The notes beneath the pieces are model-generated. The model ran no database searches and was not told the origin of the DNA. It saw nothing but the letters and a program-made list of their open reading frames with translations. A stretch of DNA of 27,653 nt, from the IMG/VR virus record IMGVR_UViG_3300017989_000370, positions 1-27,653 of that record; one strand, written 5' to 3'. The position numbers and the translations under genes are program-made. This DNA comes from a virus. This document shows, one piece after another, positions 13,472 to 20,750 of the stretch; within the stretch, counting starts at the first letter, position 1; each line of letters begins with the position of its first letter.

Positions 13472-13674
13472 CACCTGAAGATATCGGGAAGTCAGTCAAG
13501 GTCCCACGGGAGTGGGTTGAAGGCGAGACTGTAGCAAGAGCAAAGTGTAACCGCTGCGGAAACCGTATGGCGTTACAGGCGGACGGGACGTTCCCCGAGC
13601 ACGGAGTACTATTCGCTGGAAAGTGCGCAGGATCCAACCAGAAGCCAGCGACTCAACCGAAAGGAACACCATGA
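13459..13674 (+). CDS. Small hypothetical protein with a CxxC knuckle
   Basis: 71 residues from ATG 13459, chosen over GTG 13426 because AAAGGAG lies just upstream. The middle has KCNRCGNRMAL (CxxCG, near residue 30) and a later Cys at residue 56, a partial zinc ribbon. The start EDIGKSVKVPREWVEGETV looks like a small barrel. The stop overlaps the next start (ATGA at 13671). Role unknown. Confidence 0.55.
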   Translation: MGGIAPEDIGKSVKVPREWVEGETVARAKCNRCGNRMALQADGTFPEHGVLFAGKCAGSNQKPATQPKGTP

Positions 13675-13859
13675 ACATCATAGGCAAGATCCTAGCGGCA
13701 CCGGTCAGGCTGGTGAACGCACCGTTACGAATCATCGAAGACGCACTGTACGACGGCAAATGCCCGGAGGGTGAGCGGATGCCCAGCGTACCGCTGGATC
13801 GACTGGCGGACGGGATCGAGAAGGGGACGCGGTACGTCCTGACCGGGAAGAAGAGATAA
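13671..13859 (+). CDS. Small amphipathic helical protein
   Basis: 62 residues, start coupled to the preceding stop. The N-terminal 26 residues (MNIIGKILAAPVRLVNAPLR and on) form an amphipathic helix of a kind often seen in small phage proteins that may lie on a membrane. The rest is charged (PLDRLADGIEKGTRYVLTGKKR). No family assigned. Confidence 0.5.
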   Translation: MNIIGKILAAPVRLVNAPLRIIEDALYDGKCPEGERMPSVPLDRLADGIEKGTRYVLTGKKR

Positions 13860-13878
13860 AGCGAAAGGCTGGTGGTAG

Positions 13879-14331
13879 ATGTTCCAAAGACTGAAGGCAA
13901 AACTGGAAGAGCGCCGGCAGGACAAAAAAAAGCGCAAGCTTTACGAACAGCGGGAGCGCCGGCTATACAAGCTGGGCGGCGGATGGGGCAACAAGATTAG
14001 CTTCTGTGAGTTTGAAGCAGGCAAAGCAGTCCAACGGGTACACGGATTCAAGCACAGGATCCCCAAGGTAGGTGATGTACTGCAGACTCCGATGAACAGC
14101 GGGAAGCCAGGCTACTGGATGTTCACGGAGATTGAGCCATGCCGGGATCCCCGAGATATGTTCTTTGCCACCATTCAGGCGCTGGGGTACGAAGACGAGG
14201 GGGACGCCCGTGACATCCTGCCCCAGGTCACTGAGTTTGACTCGCAGGTGGATGATGTACCGGCATACCTGACCATGAGCCGGGATGAGTATTACCAGAA
14301 GAAAGACACCGGGCTGTTACACCTGGCCTGA
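13879..14331 (+). CDS. Hypothetical protein with a basic helical start
   Basis: 150 residues from ATG 13879; the ribosome site (GGTGGTAG) is modest. Residues 1-35 are a highly charged helix (LKAKLEERRQDKKKRKLYEQ), followed by a soluble alpha/beta part with GKPGYWMFTEIEPCRDPRDM and an acidic segment. No catalytic or metal-binding pattern is visible. It is followed by a gene after 10 bases. Confidence 0.55.
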   Translation: MFQRLKAKLEERRQDKKKRKLYEQRERRLYKLGGGWGNKISFCEFEAGKAVQRVHGFKHRIPKVGDVLQTPMNSGKPGYWMFTEIEPCRDPRDMFFATIQALGYEDEGDARDILPQVTEFDSQVDDVPAYLTMSRDEYYQKKDTGLLHLA

Positions 14332-14341
14332 GAAGGAAGCG

Positions 14342-14578
14342 ATGAGAAGATACGCCGATGAACAAGGCAACCTGAGTTTGGGTGAAGGCGACTACGGGAT
14401 GGACAGCCACGGCGTGTGGCTGGTCAGGCCACCAGGCTGCCATGCTGGCAGGATCCCGCACCACAAGGTGACTGTGCACCTGGACGGGACAATCACCGTA
14501 ACCCCGTCGATCGTGCTGGATGATGGCGAGAAGAAGTGGCACGGCTGGCTGACCAAAGGCGTATGGAGGGAGTGCTGA
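14342..14578 (+). CDS. DUF6527-like small phage protein
   Basis: 78 residues from ATG 14342, after GAGAAGGAAGCG. The pattern H-G-V-W-L-V-R-P-P-G-C near residue 25, HLDGTITVTPSIVL near 47 and KKWHGWLTKGVWREC at the end resembles small phage proteins of the DUF6527 kind, which have a 'T-x-x-PS-(I/L)' block and a 'wHg-(f/y)-l-x-x-G' end. Similarity is by pattern only. Function unknown. Confidence 0.45.
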   Translation: MRRYADEQGNLSLGEGDYGMDSHGVWLVRPPGCHAGRIPHHKVTVHLDGTITVTPSIVLDDGEKKWHGWLTKGVWREC

Positions 14579-14582
14579 TACA

Positions 14583-15005
14583 ATGCCAATATGCAACAGT
14601 TGTGAATGCGAGTTTGACGTAGAGACAGCCCCGGGGGCTTTGATGTTTGGGCATCCGGCAACAGTCAAGGAAGCCGTACCCGTCTGGAAAGCACACCTAT
14701 GCCAAGCGTGTGAAGCCGCAATCTTGGCGGACTGGAAGCGCAAGCCGCTGATCACTCGAAGCGCAAAGCAGTGCACACAATGCGGCAGCCATGACTTGCG
14801 AATACGGTTCCAAAGGCAGGGCATGCTGATAACGTCAACAGGGAGGTCTCGGCATCCAAGCGAGCTTGTCAGGTCTTCAGAATATGACTTCTACTGGACC
14901 CACACCGTAGAAACAAACCATAATCATGTCACGTGTAGATGCTGTGGATATGACTGGCGAGAGACTGCAGACGTAACGAACAAGCCCAACAGGGCAGAAA
15001 GGTAG
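14583..15005 (+). CDS. Zinc-ribbon hypothetical protein with two ribbons
   Basis: 140 residues. CNSCECEF (residues 4-11) with CQAC (near 40) form one four-Cys ribbon. CTQCGSHDL (near 64) with CRCCGYDW (near 118) form another, like the transcription-factor-type ribbon with a C-terminal aromatic. Between them lies a basic beta segment with many His residues. It probably binds zinc and perhaps nucleic acid. It is followed after 6 bases by a membrane protein. Confidence 0.6.
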   Translation: MPICNSCECEFDVETAPGALMFGHPATVKEAVPVWKAHLCQACEAAILADWKRKPLITRSAKQCTQCGSHDLRIRFQRQGMLITSTGRSRHPSELVRSSEYDFYWTHTVETNHNHVTCRCCGYDWRETADVTNKPNRAER

Positions 15006-15011
15006 GGAAAC

Positions 15012-15497
15012 ATGACGGAACTGAACCAGGGGACCAGCGAACAGTCGGGGAAGCAACTGGCGGTATGGAGCCTCATGATGGCGCTGCTGGCGATTCTGCT
15101 GTGTGGACTGAACCTGATGGAGACCGAAAAGGTGCGGGAGAAGATCGTAAGCAAACCGAAAACGATCCACTTCCCGAACCGGGCGTCAACGATCGAGCAG
15201 ATGGGCTGGAGCCGTAAGGCAGGGATTGATGACCAGCCGATGATCGCTTACACGTTCACAGATTCAGCTGAAGAGACCGACGCCGTCCTGGTGTTTGATT
15301 TCTGTAGCGATGGGGTCCTGCGCTGGCATCACGTGACGGCCAAGGAATTCTCCATCCTGACGAAGTTGCGGGACCAGCAGCGCGACCGCCAGGCAGCGAT
15401 GATGCAGCAGATGCGCCGGCCGCCGGCGCCGAAGCCGCCAGCACCTAAGACACCGCCGGCAAAGGATCCGCCGAAGAGTGACAAGCCGAAGAAATAG
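15012..15497 (+). CDS. Membrane-anchored protein with a CSDG-LRW motif and Pro-rich tail
   Basis: 161 residues. Residues 18-37 (AVWSLMMALLAILLCGLNLM) form one membrane segment. The outer part includes VFDFCSDGVLRWHHVT, which matches the FIEYGYCSDGILRWRYSNV segment of the protein at 5043, so the two share an extracytoplasmic unit. The last 50 residues are a Pro/Lys-rich unstructured tail (PPAPKPPAPKTPP). The pairing suggests a phage envelope protein family of unknown role. It ends 7 bases before the tRNA. Confidence 0.6.
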   Translation: MTELNQGTSEQSGKQLAVWSLMMALLAILLCGLNLMETEKVREKIVSKPKTIHFPNRASTIEQMGWSRKAGIDDQPMIAYTFTDSAEETDAVLVFDFCSDGVLRWHHVTAKEFSILTKLRDQQRDRQAAMMQQMRRPPAPKPPAPKTPPAKDPPKSDKPKK

Positions 15498-15504
15498 GAA
15501 ATAC

Positions 15505-15580
15505 GTAGCGGTAGCTCAACTGGGAGAGCGCCGGTCTCCAAAACCGGAAGATGCAGGTTCGACGCCTGCCCGCTACGCCA
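15505..15580 (+). tRNA. tRNA-Trp (anticodon CCA)
   Basis: A full cloverleaf in 76 bases. The acceptor stem GTAGCGG (15505-15511) pairs with CCGCTAC (15570-15576), followed by G and an encoded CCA. The D arm is GCTC/GAGC. The anticodon stem CCGGT/ACCGG holds loop CTCCAAA with anticodon CCA at 15538-15540. The T stem GCAGG/CCTGC holds loop TTCGACG. The anticodon reads UGG only, so this is a normal Trp tRNA, not a suppressor. All stems are intact. Confidence 0.95.
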
Positions 15581-15596
15581 ACGGAGAGTAACCGCC

Positions 15597-16241
15597 ATGG
15601 ATAAGATCGTACGGCCGGACAAGGCCAGCCAGAACCTGAAGCGGCAAACGACAACGCTTATCACGGGAAAAAAGGTCCTGGGGGAATTCTACATAAGGGG
15701 CGGTATTTGCTGGCCAATAGCGGTAAACCGCGGCGACAGCACGGCCATCACCGGGTTCGCCATCCTGCTGGGACTTGACATCGAAACCGAAAAAGCGTAT
15801 GTTTTCGAGGAAAGGTCATTTGTATGCATCGACCACGTGCTGACTGAGAAAGGTGCGATCGAGTATGAAGGCATATCCGCTTGGTTCAATATGTGTTGGC
15901 AGCGGTACTTTGGCCAGAAGTTCTACTACCACCAGGAACCCCTCACCCACAGGAAGTTTCGCGCTCAGGTCCAGAAGTCAACTATGATCCAGCCGAAGCC
16001 GCGGTTCATCCAGGCCAAGTGGCAGAATGACGCGCAAGCGGCACACACGTATTGGGAGCGGCAGAACCTGAACAGGATATTCTACCGAAAAGATGAAGAG
16101 CTACACAAAAGCCTGCAGAACTATGACGTTGACCCAAGCCGGCCGAACCCGGCCGCCCATGCGCTGCTGGCTGCGCTTGTCGGACTTGATCATCACCGAT
16201 GGAAGGAACCGCCGCCCGAACGGATCGGGTACGACTTTTAA
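15597..16241 (+). CDS. Hypothetical protein
   Basis: 214 residues from ATG 15597, 16 bases after the tRNA, with GGAGAG upstream. The N-terminal 90 residues look beta-rich (VLGEFYIRGGICWPIAVNRG, then ITGFAILLGLDIETEKAYVFEE), the rest helical with many aromatics (WFNMCWQRYFGQKFYYHQEP). No motif or family is recognised. It is the last gene before a terminator, so it belongs to the accessory operon rather than the portal unit. Confidence 0.6.
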   Translation: MDKIVRPDKASQNLKRQTTTLITGKKVLGEFYIRGGICWPIAVNRGDSTAITGFAILLGLDIETEKAYVFEERSFVCIDHVLTEKGAIEYEGISAWFNMCWQRYFGQKFYYHQEPLTHRKFRAQVQKSTMIQPKPRFIQAKWQNDAQAAHTYWERQNLNRIFYRKDEELHKSLQNYDVDPSRPNPAAHALLAALVGLDHHRWKEPPPERIGYDF

Positions 16242-16255
16242 ATAACCAGGTCCGC

Positions 16256-16325
16256 CCGGGTCGCTCCCGGTCAGGATCCAACGAACAGAGGAACCCAGCT
16301 GGTGCAACTCACCGCTGGGTTTTTT
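16256..16325 (+). terminator. Rho-independent terminator with an upstream hairpin (element 1)
   Basis: The terminator at 16292-16325 has outer stem AACCCAGC/GCTGGGTT and inner stem GGTG/CACC, followed by a T-run. A separate hairpin, CCGGG (16256-16260), loop TCGCT, CCCGG (16266-16270), precedes it by 21 bases. The same order, loop TCGCT and a TGGTGCA core recur at 18823-18891. Confidence 0.85.
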
Positions 16326-16344
16326 GCATGAAAGGATACAGACC

Positions 16345-16686
16345 ATGCCGAAGCTCGTAAGCATGAAGAAGCCGAAGAAGACCAAGAAGGAAATGGAAAC
16401 CGCTTGTTCACCCATGATGGAACAGGAAAAGTACCCCTACGGTCTGCGCATCACGTTTCACGAAGACGAGATCAAGAAGCTTCCCGGCTTAAAGAAGCTG
16501 AAAGCTGGCGACATGGTCCAGCTGGCCGGCAAAGGCAAAGTCAAAGTGGTCGAGGTCCGGGACACGGATGACGAAAGCAGAAGCAGCCAGCGCGTCGAGA
16601 TTCAGCTGCATGACGTAGCCGTGGAGCCCGCCAGCAACTCCGACTACGGCGCCGGCTTCGATGACCAGTCCAGCGACAAGAAGTAG
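16345..16686 (+). CDS. Phage capsid-staple-like protein
   Basis: 113 residues from ATG 16345, with AAAGGA upstream. The start MPKLVSMKKPKKTKKEME, then PYGLRITFHEDEIKKLPGLKK and LKAGDMVQLAGKGKVKVVEV, fits the small phage proteins with a basic N-terminal tail, a 'PYGLR' motif and a barrel, some of which are annotated as capsid staple proteins. It lies just before the portal gene and just after a terminator, which fits a virion part. The exact role is an inference. Confidence 0.45.
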   Translation: MPKLVSMKKPKKTKKEMETACSPMMEQEKYPYGLRITFHEDEIKKLPGLKKLKAGDMVQLAGKGKVKVVEVRDTDDESRSSQRVEIQLHDVAVEPASNSDYGAGFDDQSSDKK

Positions 16687-16717
16687 ACCTGCGCGAACCG
16701 CAACGAGAGGGTGAGCT

Positions 16718-18754
16718 ATGGGTGACAATGACCGCGTGACAGACCTGGCAGCATTCGTAAAGCGCCGGTACGAAGAGTCGAAGAAGAACCGCAAGTCGAT
16801 CATTGAGAAGATGGCCAAGAACCGCGAGGCCTTCCTGGGCCTGGCGGATAACCACTTCAAGAAGAGCAATACTGAAGACTGGCGCAGCAACGATGTCACG
16901 AACCACACGCGCCAGAAAGTCACCTGGGCCATTGCCATCCTGGTAGACATGGTGCTGCAGGGCGGCCGCTTCCCGTTCATGATTATCCCGGAGTCGGATG
17001 CATCCATAACCGAGCAGCAGCTGCCCGAGGATTGGCAGCAGCAGCTGGACAAAGATCGTGATGACCTGAAGAAGCTGATTGACCGCTGGCTGGATGAAAG
17101 CGAAGCGGACAAGAACTTTGCGCTGAATGCCTTTGCCGGTGCGTTGCACGGTGAAACCTTTGCCAAAAAGGTCATCATCGAAGTGGAACGGCCGGGATAC
17201 CGCCCGAGCCTACCAGAGAACGTCAGCGACCTGAGCCGCATAGACCTGGACAACATCCCATACGAACGGTACGTGGATATCTACGAGCAACCCGGCTGGG
17301 AGTTCGTATCCGGATGGACCGTGCTCTATGACAGCGAGGCCCCGGACATGGTCAGCGGCGACTTCCAGGGGCAGTACGCCCTTGTGTCCCCGTACTGGCT
17401 CAACAAGTTCAAGGGTGAGGCATTCTGGAATGACGATGCCATAGACAAGGTCATATCCAAGGCCCACCGCGAAGCAGCGGGTCAGGAAACCAAGCTACAG
17501 GACGAAGAGCTACCGCCGTACATGCGGGACATTGAGAACCGCAAGAAGAGCATCCTGCATATTGAGTACTGGGGACTGGCGCCCAAAGAGCTCGTCGAGA
17601 AGTACCTGAGAGCCCGGGCGATGAAGGAAGGCAAGGACCCCCAGCTGGAAGGGTCAGCAAAGGAACCGCTGGCCACCGACTCCAACAGGCAGGAACACTC
17701 CGCCGAAATGGTCGAATGCATGGTGACCTGCAGTGACGGCGAGATAACGCGCTACGCACCCACAGAGCGCCGTGACCGTCCTATCATCCAGGGATACTGG
17801 CAGCGCCGGCTTGAAGAGCAGGGCGGCATGAGCGTGGCCGATAACTGCGAGTCGATGCAAAAGGTTTTGGATACAGCACTCCGTGGTCTGATCGACAACA
17901 AGCATATGGCCGGATCCACTATCCTTGCGACAAAGGATGAGTATTTCCTGAACAGGCTGGACCGGATATTCCCGGGCATGCGCCTGCGCCTGAGTGAAGA
18001 CTGCGAAGACGCGCGCCAAGCATTGCAGCAGGTGAGGATCGCAGACGTAGGGGAAGCGTGGGTATCCCTGATTAACCTGGCGTCCTCATTCTTGGAAGAG
18101 GACAGCATGATCCCGCGCGCGTCCCAGGGTCTGCCGGGCAAGAAAGACGAGACCGCGTTTGCCGCGGGGATCCGTGCGGAGCAGTCCGGCAAGTACATGG
18201 GCCAAGTGGTCAAGAACTACGACGAAATGATAGAGGGAATGCTGGAGCATTACGTAGATGTCGCTATCATGGATCCAGACATCCAGGAAGGCCGCGGCAG
18301 TTACACCGTGAAGGCCCTGGGCTTCTCCAGCTTCCAGGCGCGCCTGCAGCGTATCGAGAAGCTGACCAGGTTCATGGAACTGATTATGCAGCACCCACAG
18401 CTGCGCGAACGCTACAAGATTGATGACATGGTCACGGAGATAGGCAAGATGCTTGACCTGGATCCTGCGCAGTTTGAGTACAGCGAGACTGAGCGCATGG
18501 CCAACGAGAGAAAGGGCAACCCCGTCGAAGAGGCGACCCTGGAGAAGCTGCAAGCGGAAATAGAGAAGACCCAGGCAGAGACTGAGAAGGCCCAAGCCCA
18601 GGCCGAAAACGAGCGTGCCGCCACGCAGGCCACCGTCATGGAGTCACGCCAAAAAGCCCTTGAAACCACTGGGAAACTGCTGCAATCGCTGGAGCCGCCG
18701 GCCCCCGCGGTGCCCCCGGGAACGGTGATTCAGACAGAGGAAGTGGCCGCGTAG
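16718..18754 (+). CDS. Portal protein (podovirus type)
   Basis: 678 residues. The portal is a 12-fold ring at one capsid vertex through which terminase packs DNA and to which the tail attaches. Visible features: an N-terminal helical part (RYEESKKNRKSIIEKMAKN), a wing with AFAGALHGETFAKKVIIEV (about 143-162), the ESMQKVLDTALRGLIDNKHMAG region, and a C-terminal helical stem. The last 90 residues are a coiled coil (about 600-660, repeated EKTQAETEKAQAQAE) and an acidic tail. Its length and order fit the N4/P22-like podovirus portals. It lies between two terminators with only one other gene, so its expression may be set apart from the rest. Confidence 0.8.
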   Translation: MGDNDRVTDLAAFVKRRYEESKKNRKSIIEKMAKNREAFLGLADNHFKKSNTEDWRSNDVTNHTRQKVTWAIAILVDMVLQGGRFPFMIIPESDASITEQQLPEDWQQQLDKDRDDLKKLIDRWLDESEADKNFALNAFAGALHGETFAKKVIIEVERPGYRPSLPENVSDLSRIDLDNIPYERYVDIYEQPGWEFVSGWTVLYDSEAPDMVSGDFQGQYALVSPYWLNKFKGEAFWNDDAIDKVISKAHREAAGQETKLQDEELPPYMRDIENRKKSILHIEYWGLAPKELVEKYLRARAMKEGKDPQLEGSAKEPLATDSNRQEHSAEMVECMVTCSDGEITRYAPTERRDRPIIQGYWQRRLEEQGGMSVADNCESMQKVLDTALRGLIDNKHMAGSTILATKDEYFLNRLDRIFPGMRLRLSEDCEDARQALQQVRIADVGEAWVSLINLASSFLEEDSMIPRASQGLPGKKDETAFAAGIRAEQSGKYMGQVVKNYDEMIEGMLEHYVDVAIMDPDIQEGRGSYTVKALGFSSFQARLQRIEKLTRFMELIMQHPQLRERYKIDDMVTEIGKMLDLDPAQFEYSETERMANERKGNPVEEATLEKLQAEIEKTQAETEKAQAQAENERAATQATVMESRQKALETTGKLLQSLEPPAPAVPPGTVIQTEEVAA

Positions 18755-18765
18755 TGTTTTTTTAC

Positions 18766-18792
18766 TTGTCACGATACAACATATGGTATAGT
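18766..18792 (+). promoter_or_regulatory. Sigma70-like promoter after the portal gene
   Basis: TTGTCA (18766-18771) and TATAGT (18787-18792) are spaced 15 bases in an AT-rich pocket of an otherwise GC-rich region. TAGTTT (18789-18794) is an alternative -10 with 17 bases. A start site near 18799 would coincide with the base of the first hairpin of the leader. The host sigma factor is unknown. Confidence 0.45.
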
Positions 18793-18797
18793 TTAAT

Positions 18798-18906
18798 GTC
18801 CTATTGAGGATAGGGACGGGGCCGGTAAGTCGCTCTTACCGCCTGGCAGAAGACAAGCTCAATCTGGTGCACCAGCCGGATTGGGCTTTTTGTTTGCACC
18901 CGTCCC
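18798..18906 (+). ncRNA. Candidate structured leader RNA with an attenuator (element 2)
   Basis: GTCCTAT (18798-18804) can pair with ATAGGGAC (18810-18817, one bulge). GGGACGGG (18813-18820) can instead pair with CCCGTCCC (18899-18906), so the two folds exclude each other. Inside lie CGGTAAG, loop TCGCT, CTTACCG (18823-18841) and the terminator at 18855-18891. This looks like a switching leader or attenuator for the late genes from 18930. It could equally be a short stable RNA. No known riboswitch class is recognised. Confidence 0.4.
18855..18891 (+). terminator. Rho-independent terminator after the portal gene
   Basis: AAGCTCAATC pairs with GATTGGGCTT (one G-T pair), with an inner palindrome CTGGTGCACCAG, followed by a run of T. 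It is 100 bases after the portal stop and 39 before the next ATG. It shares a TGGTGCA core with the terminator at 16292. Confidence 0.8.
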
Positions 18907-18929
18907 GAGGCCTCTGACACTGGAACAGA

Positions 18930-19214
18930 ATGAACAACAACATCATTCAGCAAGCACTCAAGCCAGACGAGATCCTGGAGCTTAGCAAACTGGACCAGAT
19001 AGGTCCCGGCAAAGCTCTATTGAAACTTGCAGCCTTTGAGCGCGACCGCCGACGCAAGACCAACGAGGAAAAGCCCGCCATCAGCGATGACATCGCCCGG
19101 GACTGGCGTACGATAAGCGGAAGAGTCGCGGCGCTCAATGAAGTGCTTGATAGTCCAGCACGCGCAAAGAAGATCAACGCCGAAGTAAACAAAGGAAAGG
19201 GACCCCACTCATGA
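18930..19214 (+). CDS. Small helical hypothetical protein
   Basis: 94 residues from ATG 18930; the ribosome site is weak. The sequence is helical (PDEILELSKLDQIGPGKALLKLAAFERDRRRKT) and soluble. It ends in an ATGA overlap with the next start at 19211. It is the first gene after the structured leader. No family is recognised. Confidence 0.5.
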   Translation: MNNNIIQQALKPDEILELSKLDQIGPGKALLKLAAFERDRRRKTNEEKPAISDDIARDWRTISGRVAALNEVLDSPARAKKINAEVNKGKGPHS

Positions 19215-20287
19215 AGAAACTCCACCGCATGTACCAGACCGCCGCCGCATTCATCCTGCTCATTTGCATGATGGCGTGCATCAGCCCGCTGCACGCAGAA
19301 ATCATCACGCATGACGTGACCTATAAAGGCCGCGTCTGGTTCAACAAGGGATGTATCATGGACATCCGGGGAACCTGGCGGATCGGTGGCACCACGGTCA
19401 ACGCGACGGCCGCCCAGCTGAACCAGCTTTACAGTGGCGCGCTCGAGGCCGACACGGTCTCAGAGAGCACGTCCGGCGCCGGCGTCACCGTCGACGGCGT
19501 GAAGATGAAGGACAATGATATTGTCCATGCCGGCACAGTGGGTACAGCGCTGTGGGCCGGATCCTACATTGCCGCAGAGCCGCAGGACTACTACGAGTTC
19601 ATGGATGACTTCTTTACCGCCGGCTACATTGCCAACGCCGCGGATACGAACACCGCCGGACTCACGATCCTGAAGGGCGGGAAGTTTTCCGAAGCGGCCG
19701 ACCATGCCGGATGGCTGGTCAGCGTGACCGACGGTGACAGCGATGAAGGCGAGACCATTGTGGTTGCCGATGACGCCGCGGGCGGCATCCTGGTCATCAC
19801 GTGTAACGACAAGGCCGACGATGCCGTACAGGCACAAATGAACGGCGAGTCATTCGCAGTGACCACAACCAAGGACCTATGGTTTGAAGCGCGTATCGCC
19901 ATCGAGGACGTAAGCGAAGACACCGCCTTTGTCGGTCTGACCGTCGCAGACACGGACATCCTGGGAAGCCTGGGAAATGACTTCATGGGCTTCTACATGG
20001 ACCAGTCCGCTGTCCTGCAGTACCAGCAGGCCAAGAACGGAACGATTACCACGAACACCGTCACCACGAACCTGCTGGATGCAACGTTCGTACGTGTGGG
20101 CGTGTACGCGGATGGATCCGTGAGTAACAGCTACGTGTACCTGAACGGCACGTGCATTGCCACGAACGCTGCATCCGCCACGCTTCCCAATGATGAAGCG
20201 CTTTCCCCGGCCCTGGCGATCCTGACCACGGACACAGGCGCGGACTATCTCAAAGCTGACTATATGAAAATCCAGGCAACCCGGTAA
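19211..20287 (+). CDS. Signal-peptide protein with a LamG/lectin-like phage domain
   Basis: 358 residues. The start has a Sec signal peptide: basic KKLHR, a hydrophobic core AAAFILLICMMACI, and a cut after SPLHA near residue 29. The mature part from about 125 on (DYYEFMDDFFTAGYIANAAD, then LWFEARIAIEDV, FVGLTVADT, NSYVYLNGTCIATN) has the beta pattern of concanavalin/LamG-like domains seen in phage structural proteins. It lies between portal and scaffold, where a virion part is expected, yet the leader would send it out of the cytoplasm. Mature Cys residues could form disulfides. A structural or decoration role is inferred. Confidence 0.6.
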   Translation: MKKLHRMYQTAAAFILLICMMACISPLHAEIITHDVTYKGRVWFNKGCIMDIRGTWRIGGTTVNATAAQLNQLYSGALEADTVSESTSGAGVTVDGVKMKDNDIVHAGTVGTALWAGSYIAAEPQDYYEFMDDFFTAGYIANAADTNTAGLTILKGGKFSEAADHAGWLVSVTDGDSDEGETIVVADDAAGGILVITCNDKADDAVQAQMNGESFAVTTTKDLWFEARIAIEDVSEDTAFVGLTVADTDILGSLGNDFMGFYMDQSAVLQYQQAKNGTITTNTVTTNLLDATFVRVGVYADGSVSNSYVYLNGTCIATNAASATLPNDEALSPALAILTTDTGADYLKADYMKIQATR

Positions 20288-20330
20288 CGGGAAGCCGTAA
20301 GAAGGCGCACACTGTAACAGGAGACTGAGC

Positions 20331-20684
20331 ATGGCCAAGGACAAAGACGCACCTACTGCTGACCCGAAACCGGAAACGCCAGAACCTTCCGCAGGTCCCG
20401 CGACCGCCGGCGAAGGCGCACCTACGCCCCCGCCCCCGGAACCGCCTGACCAGCCCCCTGAGCCGAAACCGGAGAAGCCGAAACCCCAGCCGAAGAAGGC
20501 TGAGCCCAAGCCCGACACCAACCCGGTGAAGGTCCTGCATGAGGGCGGCAAGGACAGTGAGCGCGTGACCGTCATGAACCTTGGCACGCTTGGATCCATT
20601 ATCAAGATCGGTGACGTTGCAGTGTTTGCGCCTGTCATCATCACGGGGATGAAGGGCAATACGCCCATTTGCAAGGCGGTCTGA
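20331..20684 (+). CDS. Pro-rich hypothetical protein
   Basis: 117 residues from ATG 20331, after AGGAGAC. Residues 1-65 are a Pro/Lys/Glu-rich unstructured region (repeated PEPKPEKPKPQP). The last 50 (DSERVTVMNLGTLGSIIKIG, then VFAPVIITGMKGN) form a small beta domain. In position, between portal and scaffold, it may be a minor head part, but no motif supports this. Confidence 0.55.
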   Translation: MAKDKDAPTADPKPETPEPSAGPATAGEGAPTPPPPEPPDQPPEPKPEKPKPQPKKAEPKPDTNPVKVLHEGGKDSERVTVMNLGTLGSIIKIGDVAVFAPVIITGMKGNTPICKAV

Positions 20685-20750
20685 GTAGGCCGCAATCTGT
20701 CGTTTGGGATAAAGGGGAACACTAGAAACTCCAACGAACGGAGAATAGGG

